A DNA stretch of 64,000 nt from Hevea brasiliensis (lineage: Eukaryota; Streptophyta; Magnoliopsida; Malpighiales; Euphorbiaceae): positions 61,194,691 through 61,258,690 of the forward strand of contig NC_079493.1 in NCBI RefSeq assembly GCF_030052815.1, given 5' to 3'. Both the position numbers and the translations under genes were made by a program. Below the pieces are notes generated by a model that saw nothing but the letters and a program-made list of their open reading frames with translations, did not search any database and was not told the origin of the DNA. Positions 22,047 to 34,818 of the stretch are shown here, in pieces (within the stretch, counting starts at the first letter, position 1; each line of letters opens with the position of its first letter).

Positions 22047-23179
22047 TGTGACACCCCTTACCTGTCTACAGTATATCCGAGTAAGATATGTTACACGGTG
22101 TACCGGAACACTCTATTTTATCTTAATCATTTTTATTCTTCCTTAATTAATTTTTATCATAGTTTTGAATATAACTTATGAAATATAATTCATTTATTAA
22201 AATTATAATTTATTTGAGGTTCCAAAAATTTTATAGAAAATCTGGCAGAGTATCGGCTAAAAATGGAGAAAACAGTTCTTCGGAACCTGTGAAAAACACT
22301 TTCAATATTCATATCCAATCACTCTCAACTCTAATAATCATCAACAAGGTCTCAATTATTTTTCAACAACCTTTCCATTACTCAAACATTCATTTCTCAT
22401 AGCATTCATATACAAGTAATAATAAAAAAAAATCTCTTAATTTCCATTCATAAACACAATTTTTCACTATTTATGTTAACATCAAAATACATTACATAAG
22501 TTCCATTTACACAAAAGAAAATAAAAGTTAATTACAAAATACCAAAATGAAACCTAGTGTCCTACCAATGCACTGAAGATGGTGAGATGACATGGACACT
22601 ATGCAGAGCTGCAGGAGGTCTCACCCAGTCTGTGGTCTACTGGGCTCTCGGTCAGTATCTTCAGAACCTACGTGTGCCAAAAGCAACGCGCTAAGCAATA
22701 ATGCTTAGTGGTGCCAATAATAAAATAAAAGGAAATAACAGAAATAAATATGCATTGAATGTATCGATGTCTTACTTGTTTTGTACTTGTTATATTCATT
22801 ATTTCGTTAAATTTATCCACTTTCATTCTTTTGGGTGCCCAAGTAACCTATACTGAACGACTGGACTGGATAAATGGGTAAACTGGCACTGGGTATCTAG
22901 TACCTCGGGCCGTCACACCATCGGTCACATATGCATCTCCCGGTGTGCAGCAGAACAGCTAATAAGCTGTAATAACAATAGGCACAAGGCCAAATATCAA
23001 CACAATGTCAGAATGGCTAGAAGCCATGAAATCACGGGATGGCATAATGCCATGTGCAGTACTGCTAACTGAACCCTATTGGCATGCCAAACTATCCAAA
23101 CCAATCTTGTTAGGTATACTAGGGCATTTGATAGTTTTGAATTTTGTAATTTTTGAATTTCAAGCTTTGGTGTTACTAT
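22047..23179 (-). mobile_element. 5' LTR of minus-strand Tekay element, proximal part
   Basis: It begins TGTGACACCCC at 22047 and matches the 3' LTR at 14071 with scattered substitutions and small gaps. It is interrupted after 23179 by the gag-only element and resumes at 32814. The parts total about 3,133 bp, close to 3,141 bp for the 3' LTR. The hairpin counterpart lies near 22690. Confidence 0.9.
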
Positions 23180-26060
23180 TGTAACACCCTCACTGTAACA
23201 ATTCTGCATATTCTACTGTTCCTGTGACCGGTGACAGTCCGGACAGCTAGAACGTCTGGAAAAATAATTAGACTAGAGTGAGGAGTCATAAATAACTCAA
23301 ATATTAATAAGAAAAATTTAGTAAAAATTTTAGAAATAAAATACAACCAAGTTAAACGAGCCGGTGCCCAAGCGATGGGTAACCAGAGTGAAGTTGCGGT
23401 TCTCGCAACGAGGAGCCCTAGACCCGGGGAAAAATTCATAAAATAATTTTTGGGACTCCAGAGAAGGGTCATTGAGGTTCCTATGGCATTAGAATGCCAA
23501 GAAAATATTTAGAAAAATTTTTCAATCGGTACAGACAATTTTGACCCGTTAAGCCAAACGGAGGGCATTTTGGTCATTTCGCCTTCAGAGACGATTTTTG
23601 GCCGACTTGTCCAGTTGAGTAAATAATTATTATGACATAAAATGTGAATAAATATTGCTAAAAATTGAATTGAAAATGAGTAGCAAAGAAAAGAAAAGAA
23701 AATGAAAGAAAAGAAAATGAATTAAAATTACAATTTTGACCTCATGCTTATGTCACTAAGCACTCTCACCAAATCACCTTGTGACACATGTCCATAAACC
23801 AATTAAAATGAGTCAAATGGGCAGAAAATTGAAGTGAAAAAAACAGCAGCCCTTTTCCTTCTTCTTCAAAACGTTTTACACCTCCTCCCTCACTCCTCCA
23901 TTAACAAACTTTCTAAAGCTTCAATTTCCATGCTTTCCTCACCCCAAAACCCTAAGTCACCTTCACTAAAACTTATCCACACACCCTAAGGAAGCTCTAG
24001 GCAGCCACAAAGAGGAGAAATTCTAAGGAGAATACAAGTCTAAGAAGTGCCACTTAAAGGTTAGTGCACATATATACTTAGAACTCTTTATTTTCATGTT
24101 AAAGACTTAAAAGGGAGTAAGAATTTGAAAGCCAAATGAATGAAATTTATGTGTATGCATGCCCTGAATTTTGGGAGCCCTAAGGAAGGGATAAGAGTGA
24201 TTGTTTTGATGGACTTAAAGTGGACTAAAGATCATGATTAAAGAATATATATATGTGGATAATGAATTAGTGAGTTAAACTAAGGTAATATGGGTGAACC
24301 TTGAATTTGGGCTAGGGTTTGAGGGTCAAAATTTGACTTGGCTTATGAAATTGTTAAATAACATTCTAATGGTCAATTAGTGACCATTTGAGGAAATTTG
24401 ACCATAATTTGGACTGAAATATAGCATGGCAAAGTGAATGAGTATGCTGCCTAGTGAGTGCAGCAGGATGGCTGTGATTCCAGCCCACTTGGACTGCCAT
24501 ATCTTTGGCTGTGTTGGTCCAATTGGTGTTTGGCCAATTGTACATGAAACTAGACTTATAATGGCACATTTTTGCTGAAGAAACCATGCCCAAAAGACCA
24601 AAGAAAGAGGACCAAAAATTGGCCCCAATCCGGGTACCCTGCAAGCCAATTCTGCAGAATGACCAAATGAACAGTAACTATTCATTTGGCCATAACTCAC
24701 TGTAGATATGGTCAATTGACCTGAAATTTTTACAGCAACAAGTTAAGACATAGACAAACAACTTTCATGAATAAACCTACCCCAAATTATGACCAGAACT
24801 TAATCAAAATGGCAGTCACAGTCACTGTTCATGGTACTGTAGATTTGGTAAATTCTGCAGAATTGAAATCCGGCCAGCTGTGGTTTTTGGACTATATCTG
24901 GAGCTAAAAAACTCCAAATGGAGTGATTCAAAAAAGGAAATTCAACTAGACAAAATAAGGAACAACTTTCATGTTTACCATTTCCTCAAATTTCCACTGT
25001 AACAGTCCCTAATAGAACAGTAAACTTATGGTACAAAAACTGAAAATTCTGCCACTTAGTGTTAGGCTTGGAAATGGTAATGGTGATCACTTCCAACAAG
25101 TTTTAAATGCAAAATGTGGTATGTTTGGAGTGTCCAAACCAATGTACCTATTTTCTATTCAAAAGTCAACATTTTTGTTGATCAATGAGGTGAATAGTGA
25201 CACCAAAACTTGAAATTCAAATGTGGAATTAGAAATGCATTTAGGGGACTTTAAATTGCAATTGGCAATTAATACTAGCAAATGTAAAACTCAAAATGCG
25301 GGATCTTGGTGTAATTAGAATTAATATATCCATTAAGTATAAAAAAGTCAACATTTTGGTTGACTAGTAAGGTGAATAGTAATCAAAATGATTAGTAAAT
25401 TAAGATGAAGACCTAGAACCAATTCTAAGCTTAAATGCTTAGAATTGTATGACAAATCTGGACTATGCATCCTAGTCAAATTTGCTAAAAAGAAATTAAG
25501 GCTATAAATTTGAAATCCATGAAATATTCATGGATTACTTGAAACATGAAAAATAAGTCACCTAATTGATGTGAATAGATAGTTAGGGCTTATATGCCCA
25601 TCACAAATGGAATTCATAAAATATAAATAACTCAACTTGAAATATAAAATTTGTAATTACATAAGTAGATTCTTGAATGTATAAATGAGAAAAGGGAAAA
25701 TGTTTTGAATACAATGGTACATGTGAACCATTGTTTAGAATTGTGATTAATATGAATAACATAATGAATGAATAAATGAACCATATTAATGTATGAATGA
25801 GACATTAGTTCTCATTATTGTAGAGAGGAGAAGTATTTTGAGTACAATGGTATAAAAGGATAATTGATGTGAATTGTGATCATATAAATAATCAAATGAA
25901 TGTATGAATTATAATTGAAATTTATCATTAAATAATGAAGTCATAAAACACAATATATTAATATTTAATGATATTATGTGCCCTTGTATTGCCTAGACAC
26001 GTGTGTCAGATTGGATAGATTGGCATGCCAATAGGGTATTGTTTTAGCAGTACTGCGAAA

Positions 26061-26140
26061 GGCTTTATGCCCGTATTTAAGGCTTTATGCCCGTATTCAT
26101 GGCTTTATGCCCGTATTCATGGCTTTTATGCCCGATTATG
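26061..26140 (+). repeat. Four 20-bp tandem repeats in the gag-only LTR
   Basis: Units GGCTTTATGCCCGTATTCAT start at 26061, 26081, 26101 and 26121, the last one diverged. The 3' LTR has the same array at 31472-31551. It occupies the place of the GGC...GCC hairpins in other Tekay LTRs, so it looks like an expansion of one hairpin unit. Confidence 0.85.
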
Positions 26141-26750
26141 TGTTATCATGGCTTTTTAGCCATACTGACTGCATACGTGGTTGACGTTCCGCGTCCCATG
26201 GTATGACGGCCCGAGGCACCACGGTGTCCAGTGCCAACGACCCGTTATCCAGTTTAGTCAGCCTGTCATAGGTTACTTGGGCAGTGAAATTTATTGAGAT
26301 AAGTTAAGAATTTTAGCAATTAAAAATATTAGAAATTAAATAAAATAAATGAGTAAGATGACCTAAAATAAATTAGGATAGTTATTTATTAGAAAGAATC
26401 GAAATGAACTGCACAGATATCAAAATTTACTTATTATGAAATAATCTGAGACAACCTAGCAAGTATAGAGAAAATACTAAAAGATTAGCAAAGAAAATTA
26501 TAACATAAATAAATATTGCAAATGTGCTTATATAACAATATAAGCATAAATTTATTATTTTCAAATCATTTTTCTTTGTACATTATTACTGTACATTGGC
26601 AAATAAACACTTTCAAAGAAGACTAAATTAGGATATAACACATTAAATTTTAGAAACCGCATGTGAAATATATATAAATCTTGATTATTTGAATTATGTT
26701 TTATGTCTATCTTTATTTGTCTATTATTTCCTTGTTATATTATTGCACCA

Positions 26751-26793
26751 CTAAGCAGCAATGCTTAGCGCGATGGAATTGTTTCCTTCGCGC
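26751..26793 (+). other. Conserved double hairpin, gag-only LTR version
   Basis: CTAAGCA (26751-26757) pairs with TGCTTAG (26762-26768). GCGCG (26768-26772) can pair with CGCGC (26789-26793) across a different loop from that at 2530-2549. Pairing is kept although the second stem and loop differ in sequence. Confidence 0.6.
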
Positions 26794-27402
26794 AGGTACT
26801 GAAGCTAGAACCCAATGGACGTTTGACTGGGAATTTTGGGAGTTTTGATCTGCGGAAGTATCTGAAGTATTCAAGGTTGTCACCTCCTCAGCAATGCATG
26901 TAGATAGGGCCCATATAGATCCTATTTTGTATTTTGTATAAAATGCTAGATATTGTATTATGATGTAAATTATGAAAATTTGTAATTATTTTGTAAATTA
27001 TGTAAATTAAGGAAATTTGAAAATTTTGCTTATGTAATTTGAGAATGTTTACATATGAATTGAGTATGCATGGAAATGATTATGAAATTGAAGTGTATGA
27101 ATGAGATTTGAAATATGAGAAAATTATGAGAATGATTGATGAGATAATTATGATTAGCATGGATAAGACTTTATTCTGAAAATATTGTTGAAACTTTCAA
27201 ATAGGTAAATAGTAAAATACGTCAACTGGTAATAAAATAGGAGAAACTCCGCTGGTTTCTCCGTCGAAAAATAATTAATATTAAAATATAACGAGATCAA
27301 AATATGAAAGGAATAAAGTAAGATAAGATAGGGTGCTTCGGCACCGAATGTAGCACACTTTGCTCGGCTACACTGTAGTCGGGTGAGGGGTGTTACATTT
27401 AT

Positions 27403-27414
27403 TGGTATCAGAGC
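27403..27414 (+). other. Primer binding site of the gag-only element
   Basis: TGGTATCAGAGC starts 5 bp after the LTR end at 27397 and matches the 3' end of initiator methionine tRNA. The following GCGGTTTAGGCG is shared with the autonomous Tekay leaders. Confidence 0.9.
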
Positions 27415-27538
27415 GCGGTTTAGGCGTTCCTAGGCATAGATAGATAGAATAAGATTGTGTGCATAACATGCATTGCATTCATATGAGTCGAGGTGACACT
27501 AATGCAGATCTATTTTCTTGGTTATTTTAGGTTAAGGT

Positions 27539-28417
27539 ATGGACTCAGAATCGCAGAGGGCAGTAGAAGAAGAAGTAGTACGTCGTATCCCGACTGGGAG
27601 TGATATTGGAAATCAGGGAGATCCTGCTCCACCAGTGCAAGAGGTGCCTGTACAACCCCAACAGGCCTTGTTTGAGCAGATGACTGAATTCTTCGGACAG
27701 ATGACTGGGGTTATTCCACCACCGCTTCAGCGGAAATCACCTCTAGGAAAAATTAGGAAATATGGAGCTATAGATTTCAATGGTAGAAAGGAAGACGATT
27801 CTGTAGCAGCTGAGTATTGGTTAGAAAGGACTAAAAGAGTCTTGCAGCAGCTCTATTGCACACCAGAACAGAGTTTGGAGTGTGCAGTTTCATTGTTACA
27901 AGAAGCTGCATATCGATGGTGGGATGTCGTAACCAAGGTAGTGCCACCAGCTGACGTAACTTGGGAATTCTTTCTGATAGAGTTCAGAAAGAAATATATT
28001 AGCTGTGTTCATGAAGAGGAACAGAAGAGGAGTGGTGATCAGCAAAAGAGGAAATTTGGACAGTCTAGTAATAAGAGGCCGAGAGAACAATTAAGTCAGA
28101 CATTTTATCAAAGTAGGAGATCCAAACCCAGGCCTATACCCAGAAGAGATCAACCAGAAACACTAGTAGTGAGTGCGCCAGGATTAGCAAGAAAATGTGG
28201 CCATTGTAACAAGTGGCATAAAGGTAAATGTAGGGGATTGACTGGAGCCTGTTATAGATGTGGGGCCATAGACCATCGTCTGAAAGATTGTCCTAAGAGG
28301 AATTTACCACGGACCCAGACAGAGGTCGTGGAAGGACCAAGCACAATAGTAACACCACTTCCAAATGTCACCCAAGCCGGAGAGGAGCAAGAAGCCCCAA
28401 ATGTGAATTTGAGGTAA
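27539..28417 (+). CDS. gag: Intact but shortened Gag of the gag-only element (292 aa)
   Basis: The ATG gives MDSESQRAVEEEV, matching gag starts of the full Tekay copies. Residues 1-60 are acidic and Pro/Gln-rich with a FEQMTEFFGQM helix. Residues 70-153 form the N-terminal half of the Retrotrans_gag domain (GAIDFNGRKEDDSVAAEYWL, CTPEQSLE, YRWWDV). After KKY at 151-153 the sequence jumps to a segment that full copies carry about 80-85 residues later, an in-frame deletion. A basic linker leads to two knuckles: C220, C223, H227, C231 (short spacing) and C238, C241, H246, C251 (standard CX2CX4HX4C). There are no stops or frameshifts. It would form or join virus-like particles and bind RNA; whether the deleted form assembles is unknown. 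Confidence 0.85.
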   Translation: MDSESQRAVEEEVVRRIPTGSDIGNQGDPAPPVQEVPVQPQQALFEQMTEFFGQMTGVIPPPLQRKSPLGKIRKYGAIDFNGRKEDDSVAAEYWLERTKRVLQQLYCTPEQSLECAVSLLQEAAYRWWDVVTKVVPPADVTWEFFLIEFRKKYISCVHEEEQKRSGDQQKRKFGQSSNKRPREQLSQTFYQSRRSKPRPIPRRDQPETLVVSAPGLARKCGHCNKWHKGKCRGLTGACYRCGAIDHRLKDCPKRNLPRTQTEVVEGPSTIVTPLPNVTQAGEEQEAPNVNLR

Positions 28418-28591
28418 AGTACTTCCTTTATGATATGCCTAAGTGTATAATGATAGATTCGAAAAGACTAAATAGTACCATATATATAAAAGAAGTAGAC
28501 AGAGGGAGCAATAGAAAGGTAAAAGAATTATCTCATAATCCAAAACACCCAGTAAATTTCGAGGACGAAATTTAAATTAGAGGGGAAGAAT
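28418..28591 (+). pseudogene. Residual pol tail and polypurine tract of the gag-only element
   Basis: After the gag stop, about 135 bp have no recognisable domain. Then GTAAATTTCGAGGACGAAAT reproduces the last pol codons (KFRGRN) seen at 10-28 and 57408, followed by a purine tract touching the LTR at 28592. The element therefore arose from a full Tekay element by loss of nearly all of pol. Confidence 0.8.
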
Positions 28592-31500
28592 TGTAACACC
28601 CTCACTGTAACAATTCTGCATATTCTACTGTTCCTGTGACCAGTGACGGTCCGGACAGCTAGAACGTCTGGAAAAATAATTAGACTAGAGTGAGGAGTCA
28701 TAAATAACTCAAATATTAATAAGAAAAATTTATTAAAAATTTTAGAAATAAAATACAACCAAGTTAAACGAGCCGATGCCCAAGCGATGGGTAACCAGAG
28801 TGAAGTTGCGGTTCTCGCAACGAGGAGCCCTAGACCCAGGGAAAAATTCATAAAATAATTTTTGGGACTCCAGAGAAGGGTCATTGAGGTTCCTATGGCA
28901 TTAGAATGCCAAGAAAATATTTAGAAAAATTTTTCAATCGGTACAGACAATTTTGACCCGTTAAGCCAAACGGAGGGTATTTTGGTCATTTCGCCTTCAG
29001 AGATGATTTTTGGCCGACTTGTCCAGTTGAGTAAATAATTATTATGACATAAAATGTGAATAAATATTGCTAAAAATTGAATTGAAAATGAGTAGCAAAG
29101 AAAAGAAAAGAAAATGAAAGAAAAGAAAATGAATTAAAATTACAATTTTGACCTCATGCTTATGTCACTAAGCACTCTCACCAAATCACCTTGTGACACA
29201 TGTCCATAAACCAATTAAAATGAGTCAAATGGGTAGAAAATTGAAGTGAAAAAAACAGCAGCCCTTTTCCTTCTTCTTCAAAACGTTTTACACCTCCTCC
29301 CTCACTCCTCCATTAACAAACTTTCTAAAGCTTCAATTTCTATGCTTTCCTCACCCCAAAACCCTAAGTCACCTTCACTAAAACTTATCCACACACCCTA
29401 AGGAAGCTCTAGGCAGCCACAAAGAGGAGAAATTCTAAGGAGAATACAAGTCCAAGAAGTGCCACTTAAAGGTTAGTGCACATATATACTTAGAACTCTT
29501 TATTTTCATGTTAAAGACTTAAAAGGGAGTAAGAATTTGAAAGCCAAATGAATGAAATTTATGTGTATGCATGCCTTGAATTTTGGCAGCCCTAAGGAAG
29601 GTATAAGAGTGATTGTTTTGATGGACTTAAAGTGGACTAAAGATCATGATTAAAGAATATATATATGTGGATAATGAATTAGTGAGTTAAACTAAGGTAA
29701 TATGGGTGAACCTTGAATTTGGGCTAGGGTTTGGGGGTGAAAATTTGACTTGGCTTATGAAATTGTTAAAGAAAATTCTAATGGTCAATTAGTGACCATT
29801 TGAGGAAATTTGACCATAATTTGGACTGAAATATAGCATGGCAAAGTGAATGAGTATGCTGCCTAGTGAGTGCAAAGGGATGGTCGTGATTCCAGCCCAC
29901 TTGGACTGCCATATCTTTGGTTGTGTTGGTCCAATTGGTGTTTGGCCAATTGGACATGAAACTAGACTTATAATGGCACATTTTTGCTGAAGAAACCATG
30001 CCCAAAAGACCAAAGAAAGAGGACCAAAAATTGGCCCCAATCCGGGTACCCTGCAAGCCAATTCTGCAGAATGACCAAATGAACAGTAACTATTCATTTG
30101 GCCATAACTCACTGTAGATATGGTCAATTGACCTGAAATTTTACAGAAACAAGTTAAGACATAGAAAAACAACTTTCATGAAGAAACCTACCCCAAATTA
30201 TGACCAGAACTTAATCAAAATGGCAGTCACAGTCACTGTTCATGGTACTGTAGATTTGGTAAATTCTGCAGAATTGAAATCCGGCCAGCTGTGGTTTTTG
30301 GACCATATCTGGAGCTAAAAAACTCCAAATGGATTGATTCAAAAAAGGAAATTCAACTAGAAAAAATAAGGAACAACTTTCATGTTTACCATTTCCTCAA
30401 ATTTCCACTGTAACAGTCCCTAATAGAACAGTAAACTTATGGTACAAAAACTGAAAATTCTGCTACTTAGTGTTAGGCTTAGAAATGGTAATGGTGATCA
30501 CTTCCAACAAGTTTTAAATGCAAAATGTGGTATGTTTGGAGTGTCAAAACCAATGTACCTATTTTCTATCCAAAAGTCAACATTTTTGTTGACCAATGAG
30601 GTGAATAGTGACACCAAAACTTGAAATTCAAATGTGAAATTAGAAATGCATTTAGGGGACTTTAAATTGCAATTGGCAATTAATACTAGTAAATATAAAA
30701 CTCAAAATGTGGGATCTTGGTGTAATTAGAATTAATATATCCATTAAGTATAAAAAAGTCAACATTTTGGTTGACTAGTAAGGTGAATAGTAATCAAAAT
30801 GATTAGTAAATTAAGATGAAGACCTAGAACCAATTCTAAGCTTAAATGCTTAGAATTGTATGACAAATCTGGACTATGCATCCTAGTCCAATTTGTTAAA
30901 AAGAAATTAAGGCTATAAATTTGAAATCCATGAAATATTCATGGATTACTTGAAACATGAAAAATAAGTCACCTAATTGATGTGAATAGATAGTTAGGGC
31001 TTATATGCCCATCACAAATGGAATTCATAAAATATAAATAACTCAAATTGAAATATAAAATTTGTAATTACATAAGTAGATTCTTGAATGTATAAATGAG
31101 AAAAGGGAAAATGTTTTGAATACAATGGTACATGTGAACCATTGTTTAGAATTGTGATTAATATGAATAACATAATGAATGAATAAAGGAACCATATTAA
31201 TGTATGAATGAGACATTAGTTCTCATTATTGTAGAGAGGAGAAGTATTTTGAGTACAATGGTATAAAAGGATAATTGATGTGAATTGTGATCATATAAAT
31301 GATCAAATGAATGTATGAATTATAATTGAAATTTATCATTAAATAATGAAGTCATAAAACACAATATATTAATATTTAATGATATTATGTGCCCTTGTAT
31401 TGCCTAGACACGTGTGTCAGATTGGATAGATTGGCATGCCAATAGGGTATTGTTTTAGCAGTACTGCGAAAGGCTTTATGCCCGTATTTAAGGCTTTATA

Positions 31501-32808
31501 CCCGTATTCATGGCTTTATGCCCGTATTCATGGCTTTTATGCCCGATTATGTGTTATCATGGCTTTTTAGCCATACTGACTGCATACGTGGTTGACATTC
31601 CGCGTCCCATGGTATGACGGCCCGAGGCACCGCGGTGTCCAGTGCCAACGACCCGTTATCCAGTTTAGTCAGCCTGTCATAGGTTTCTTGGGCAGTGAAA
31701 TTTATTGAGATAAGTTAAGAATATTAACAATTAAAAATATTAGAAATTAAATAAAATAAATGAGTAAGATGACCTAAAATAAATTAGGATAGTTATTTAT
31801 TAGAAATAATCGAAATGAACTGCACAGATATCAAAATTTACTTATTATGAAATAATCTGAGACAACCTAGCAAGTATAGAGAAAATGCTAAAAGATTAGC
31901 AAAGAAAATTATAACATAAATAAATATTGCAAATGTGCTTATATAACAATATAAGCATAAATTTATTATTTTCAAATCATTTTTCTTTGTACATTATTAC
32001 TGTACATTGGCAAATAAACACTTTCAAAGAAGACTAAATTAGGATATAACACATTAAATTTTAGAAACCGCATGTGAAATATAAATAAATCTTGATTATT
32101 TGAATTATGTTTTATGTCTATCTTTATTTGTATATTATTTCCTTGTTATATTATTGCACCACTAAGCAGCAATGCTTAGCGCGATGGAACTGTTTCCTTC
32201 GCGCCGGTACTGAAGCTAGAACCCAATGGACGTTTGACTGGGAATTTTGGGAGTTTTGATCTGCGAAAGTATCTGAAGTATTCAAGGTTGTCACCTCCTC
32301 AACAATGCATGTAGATAGGGCCCATATAGATCCTATTTTGTATTTTGTATAAAATGCTAGATATTGTATTATGATGTAAATTATGAAATTTTGTAATTAT
32401 TTTGTAAATTATGTAAATTAAGGAAATTTGAAAATTTTGCTTATGTAATTTGAGAATGTTTACATATGAATTGAGTATGCATGGAAATGATTATGAAATT
32501 GAAATGTATGAATGAGATTTGAAATATGAGAAAATTATGAGAATGATTGATGAGATAATTATGATTAGCATGGATAAGACTTTATTCTGAAAATATTGTT
32601 GAAACTTTCAAACAGGTAAATAGTAAAACACGTCAACTGGTAATAAAATAGGAGAAACTCCGCTGGTTTCTCCGTAAAAAAATAATTAATATTAAAATAT
32701 AACGAGATCAAAATATGAAAGGAATAAAGTAAGATAAGATAGGGTGCTCCGGCACCAAATGTAGCACACTTTGCTCGGCTACACTGTAGTCGGGTGAGGG
32801 GTGTTACA
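28592..32808 (+). mobile_element. 3' LTR of the gag-only element (4.2 kb)
   Basis: It is near-identical to 23180-27397, with the same ends, the same 20-bp array (31472-31551) and the same double hairpin near 32160. Visible differences in the first 300 bp include CCGGTG/CCAGTG and CCGGGG/CCAGGG, typical of methylated-cytosine decay. Confidence 0.92.
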
Positions 32809-32813
32809 ACTAT

Positions 32814-34813
32814 TCACTTCATTAGTCACCAAAAATGTTGACTTTTGCATAGAAAATAGGTACATTGTTTTTAACACTCCCAACATACCACATTTTGCAT
32901 TCAAAACTTGTTGGCATTAATCACCAATACCATTTCTAAGCTTAAAACTAATGGAGCAGAATTTTCAGTTTTTATACCCTAACTTTTCTGTTCCATTAGT
33001 TACTGTTTCAGTGGGAATTTGAGAAAATGATAAACATGAAAGTTGTTCCTTATTTTGTCTAGTTGAATTTCGTTTTTTGAATCACTCCATTTGGAGTTTT
33101 GTAACTCAAGTTATGGTCCAAAAACCACAACTGGCCGGATTGAAAAATTTCAGAACTGACCATATCTATAGTGCAGTGAATAGTAATTGAAACTGCCTTG
33201 TTGGATAAGTTCTGGTCATAATTTGGGGTAGGTTTCTTCATGAAAGTTGTTGGTATATATCTTAACTTGTTGCTGTAAAAATTTCAGGTCAATTGGGCCA
33301 TTCTACAATGAGTTATGGCCAAATGAACAATCACTGTTCATTTGGTCATTCTGCAGAATTTGGTTGCAGGACATCAGGATTGGGGCAAGTTTTTGGTCCA
33401 CTAGCTTTGGTCTTATGGGCATGGTTTCTTCACCAAAATTGTGCCATTATGTGTCTAGTTTCATGTCCAATTGGCCAAACACCAATTGGACCTACACAGC
33501 CCAAGATATGGCTGTCCAAACAGGCTAGACTCACAGTCACCCTGCTGGTTTCACTAGGCAGCATACCAAATTAGTTTGTCATGCTATAATTCACTCCAAA
33601 TTATGGTCAACTTACCTCAAATGGTCACTAATTGACCACTAGAATGTTCACTCACCATTACATAAACAAAGTCCAAGTTTCTCTCCAAAACCCTAATTCG
33701 CCATTTCAAATTCACACAAGATACCTTAGTTAAACTCACCAATTCATTATCCATATATATATATACTTTAAACATCATCTCTAGTCCACTCTAAGCCCAT
33801 CAAAACAATCAATATTATCCCTTCTTTAGGGCTGCCGAATTCCATGGTGTACATACACATAAGTTTTATTTCATTTAATTTATAATTTCATACTCATTTT
33901 AAGTCCCTAACATGGAATAAAAGAGATATATGCATAAATAAGCACTAACCTTAGTAGGGCAGAATTTTCTCTTATGAATTCTTCACTTTCTTTTGTTTTC
34001 TTGGCTGCCAAACACTCTAGCAAGGTTGGGTGACAAATTTTAGTGAAGGGGCCTAAGGGTTTTGGGGTAAGAATAGAGAGAAATCCAAGCTAGAAGAAAA
34101 AAAAAGAAATGGAGGCTTCCATGGCTATGGTGGTGTGGCTGGTTTTGATGGGAGAAGATGGCTGATAGCTTTTAGTTATTTCCTTCATTTTATCCTCTTT
34201 TAAGTGGTGTTTAATAGCTTGTTGAAATTTGATTGGTTGGGGGTAAGTAAATGACATCATGTGATGTCATTATCCCTAATTTCCTTTATTTTTCTTTTCT
34301 TTCTTTTCTACTCATTTTCAATTCAATTTTTCAACAATATTTATTCACATTTTAGATCTAAATAATTATTTACTTAACTGGACAAGTCGGCCAAAAATCT
34401 CCTCTGAAGGCGAAATGACCAAAATGCCCTTTGTTTGGCTTAATGGGTCAAAATTGTCTGTACCGATTGAAAAATTTTTCTAAATATTTTCTTGGCATTC
34501 TAATGCCATAGGAACCTCAATGACCCTTCTCTGGAGTCCCAAAAATTATTTTATAATTTTTCTCTCGGGTCTAGGGCTCCTAGTTGTGAGAACCGCAACT
34601 TCTCACTAGGTTACCCATCACTTGGGCACCGGCTCATTTAACTTGGTTATATTTTATTTCTAAAATTTTTTCTAAATTTTTCTTATCAATATTTGAGTTA
34701 ATTATGGTTCCTCACTTTAGTTTAAATATTTTTCCAGACGTTCTAGCTGTCCAAACCAACACTGATCACCAGAACAGTAGAATGTACGGAATTGCTACAG
34801 GGAGGGTGTTACA
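32814..34813 (-). mobile_element. 5' LTR of minus-strand Tekay element, distal part
   Basis: It continues the LTR interrupted at 23179, after the duplicated ACTAT at 32809-32813, and ends GGGTGTTACA at 34813. It aligns with 15200-17211. It contains the U3 part with the antisense ORF equivalent at 33293-33574 and an AG/CT-rich run near 34300. Confidence 0.9.
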
Positions 34814-34818
34814 ACTGT

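Larger units (their letters stand above)
23180..27397 (+). mobile_element. 5' LTR of the gag-only element (4.2 kb)
   Basis: It runs from TGTAACACCCTCACTG to GGGGTGTTACA. The 5' 2 kb resembles the Tekay LTR at 49, including the TCCGGACAG block and TTTCATGAA modules. It is about 1.1 kb longer than Tekay LTRs because of an AT-rich segment near 25230-25980. It carries a 20-bp tandem array (26061-26140), a hairpin (26148-26163) and the conserved double hairpin (26751-26793). Confidence 0.9.
23180..32808 (+). mobile_element. Complete gag-only LTR retrotransposon (TR-GAG-like), 9.6 kb
   Basis: Two LTRs of 4,218 and 4,217 bp flank only 1.19 kb of internal DNA. Exact ACTAT repeats lie at 23175-23179 and 32809-32813, and the uninterrupted target is visible in the sister LTR near 15195. 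The element has a primer site, one intact gag ORF and a polypurine tract but no protease, RT, RNase H or integrase. It would need enzymes from a full Tekay element. By eye the LTRs differ at roughly 1-2% of sites, many of them C/T or G/A, which suggests fairly recent insertion. It is the innermost member of this nest. Confidence 0.92.
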
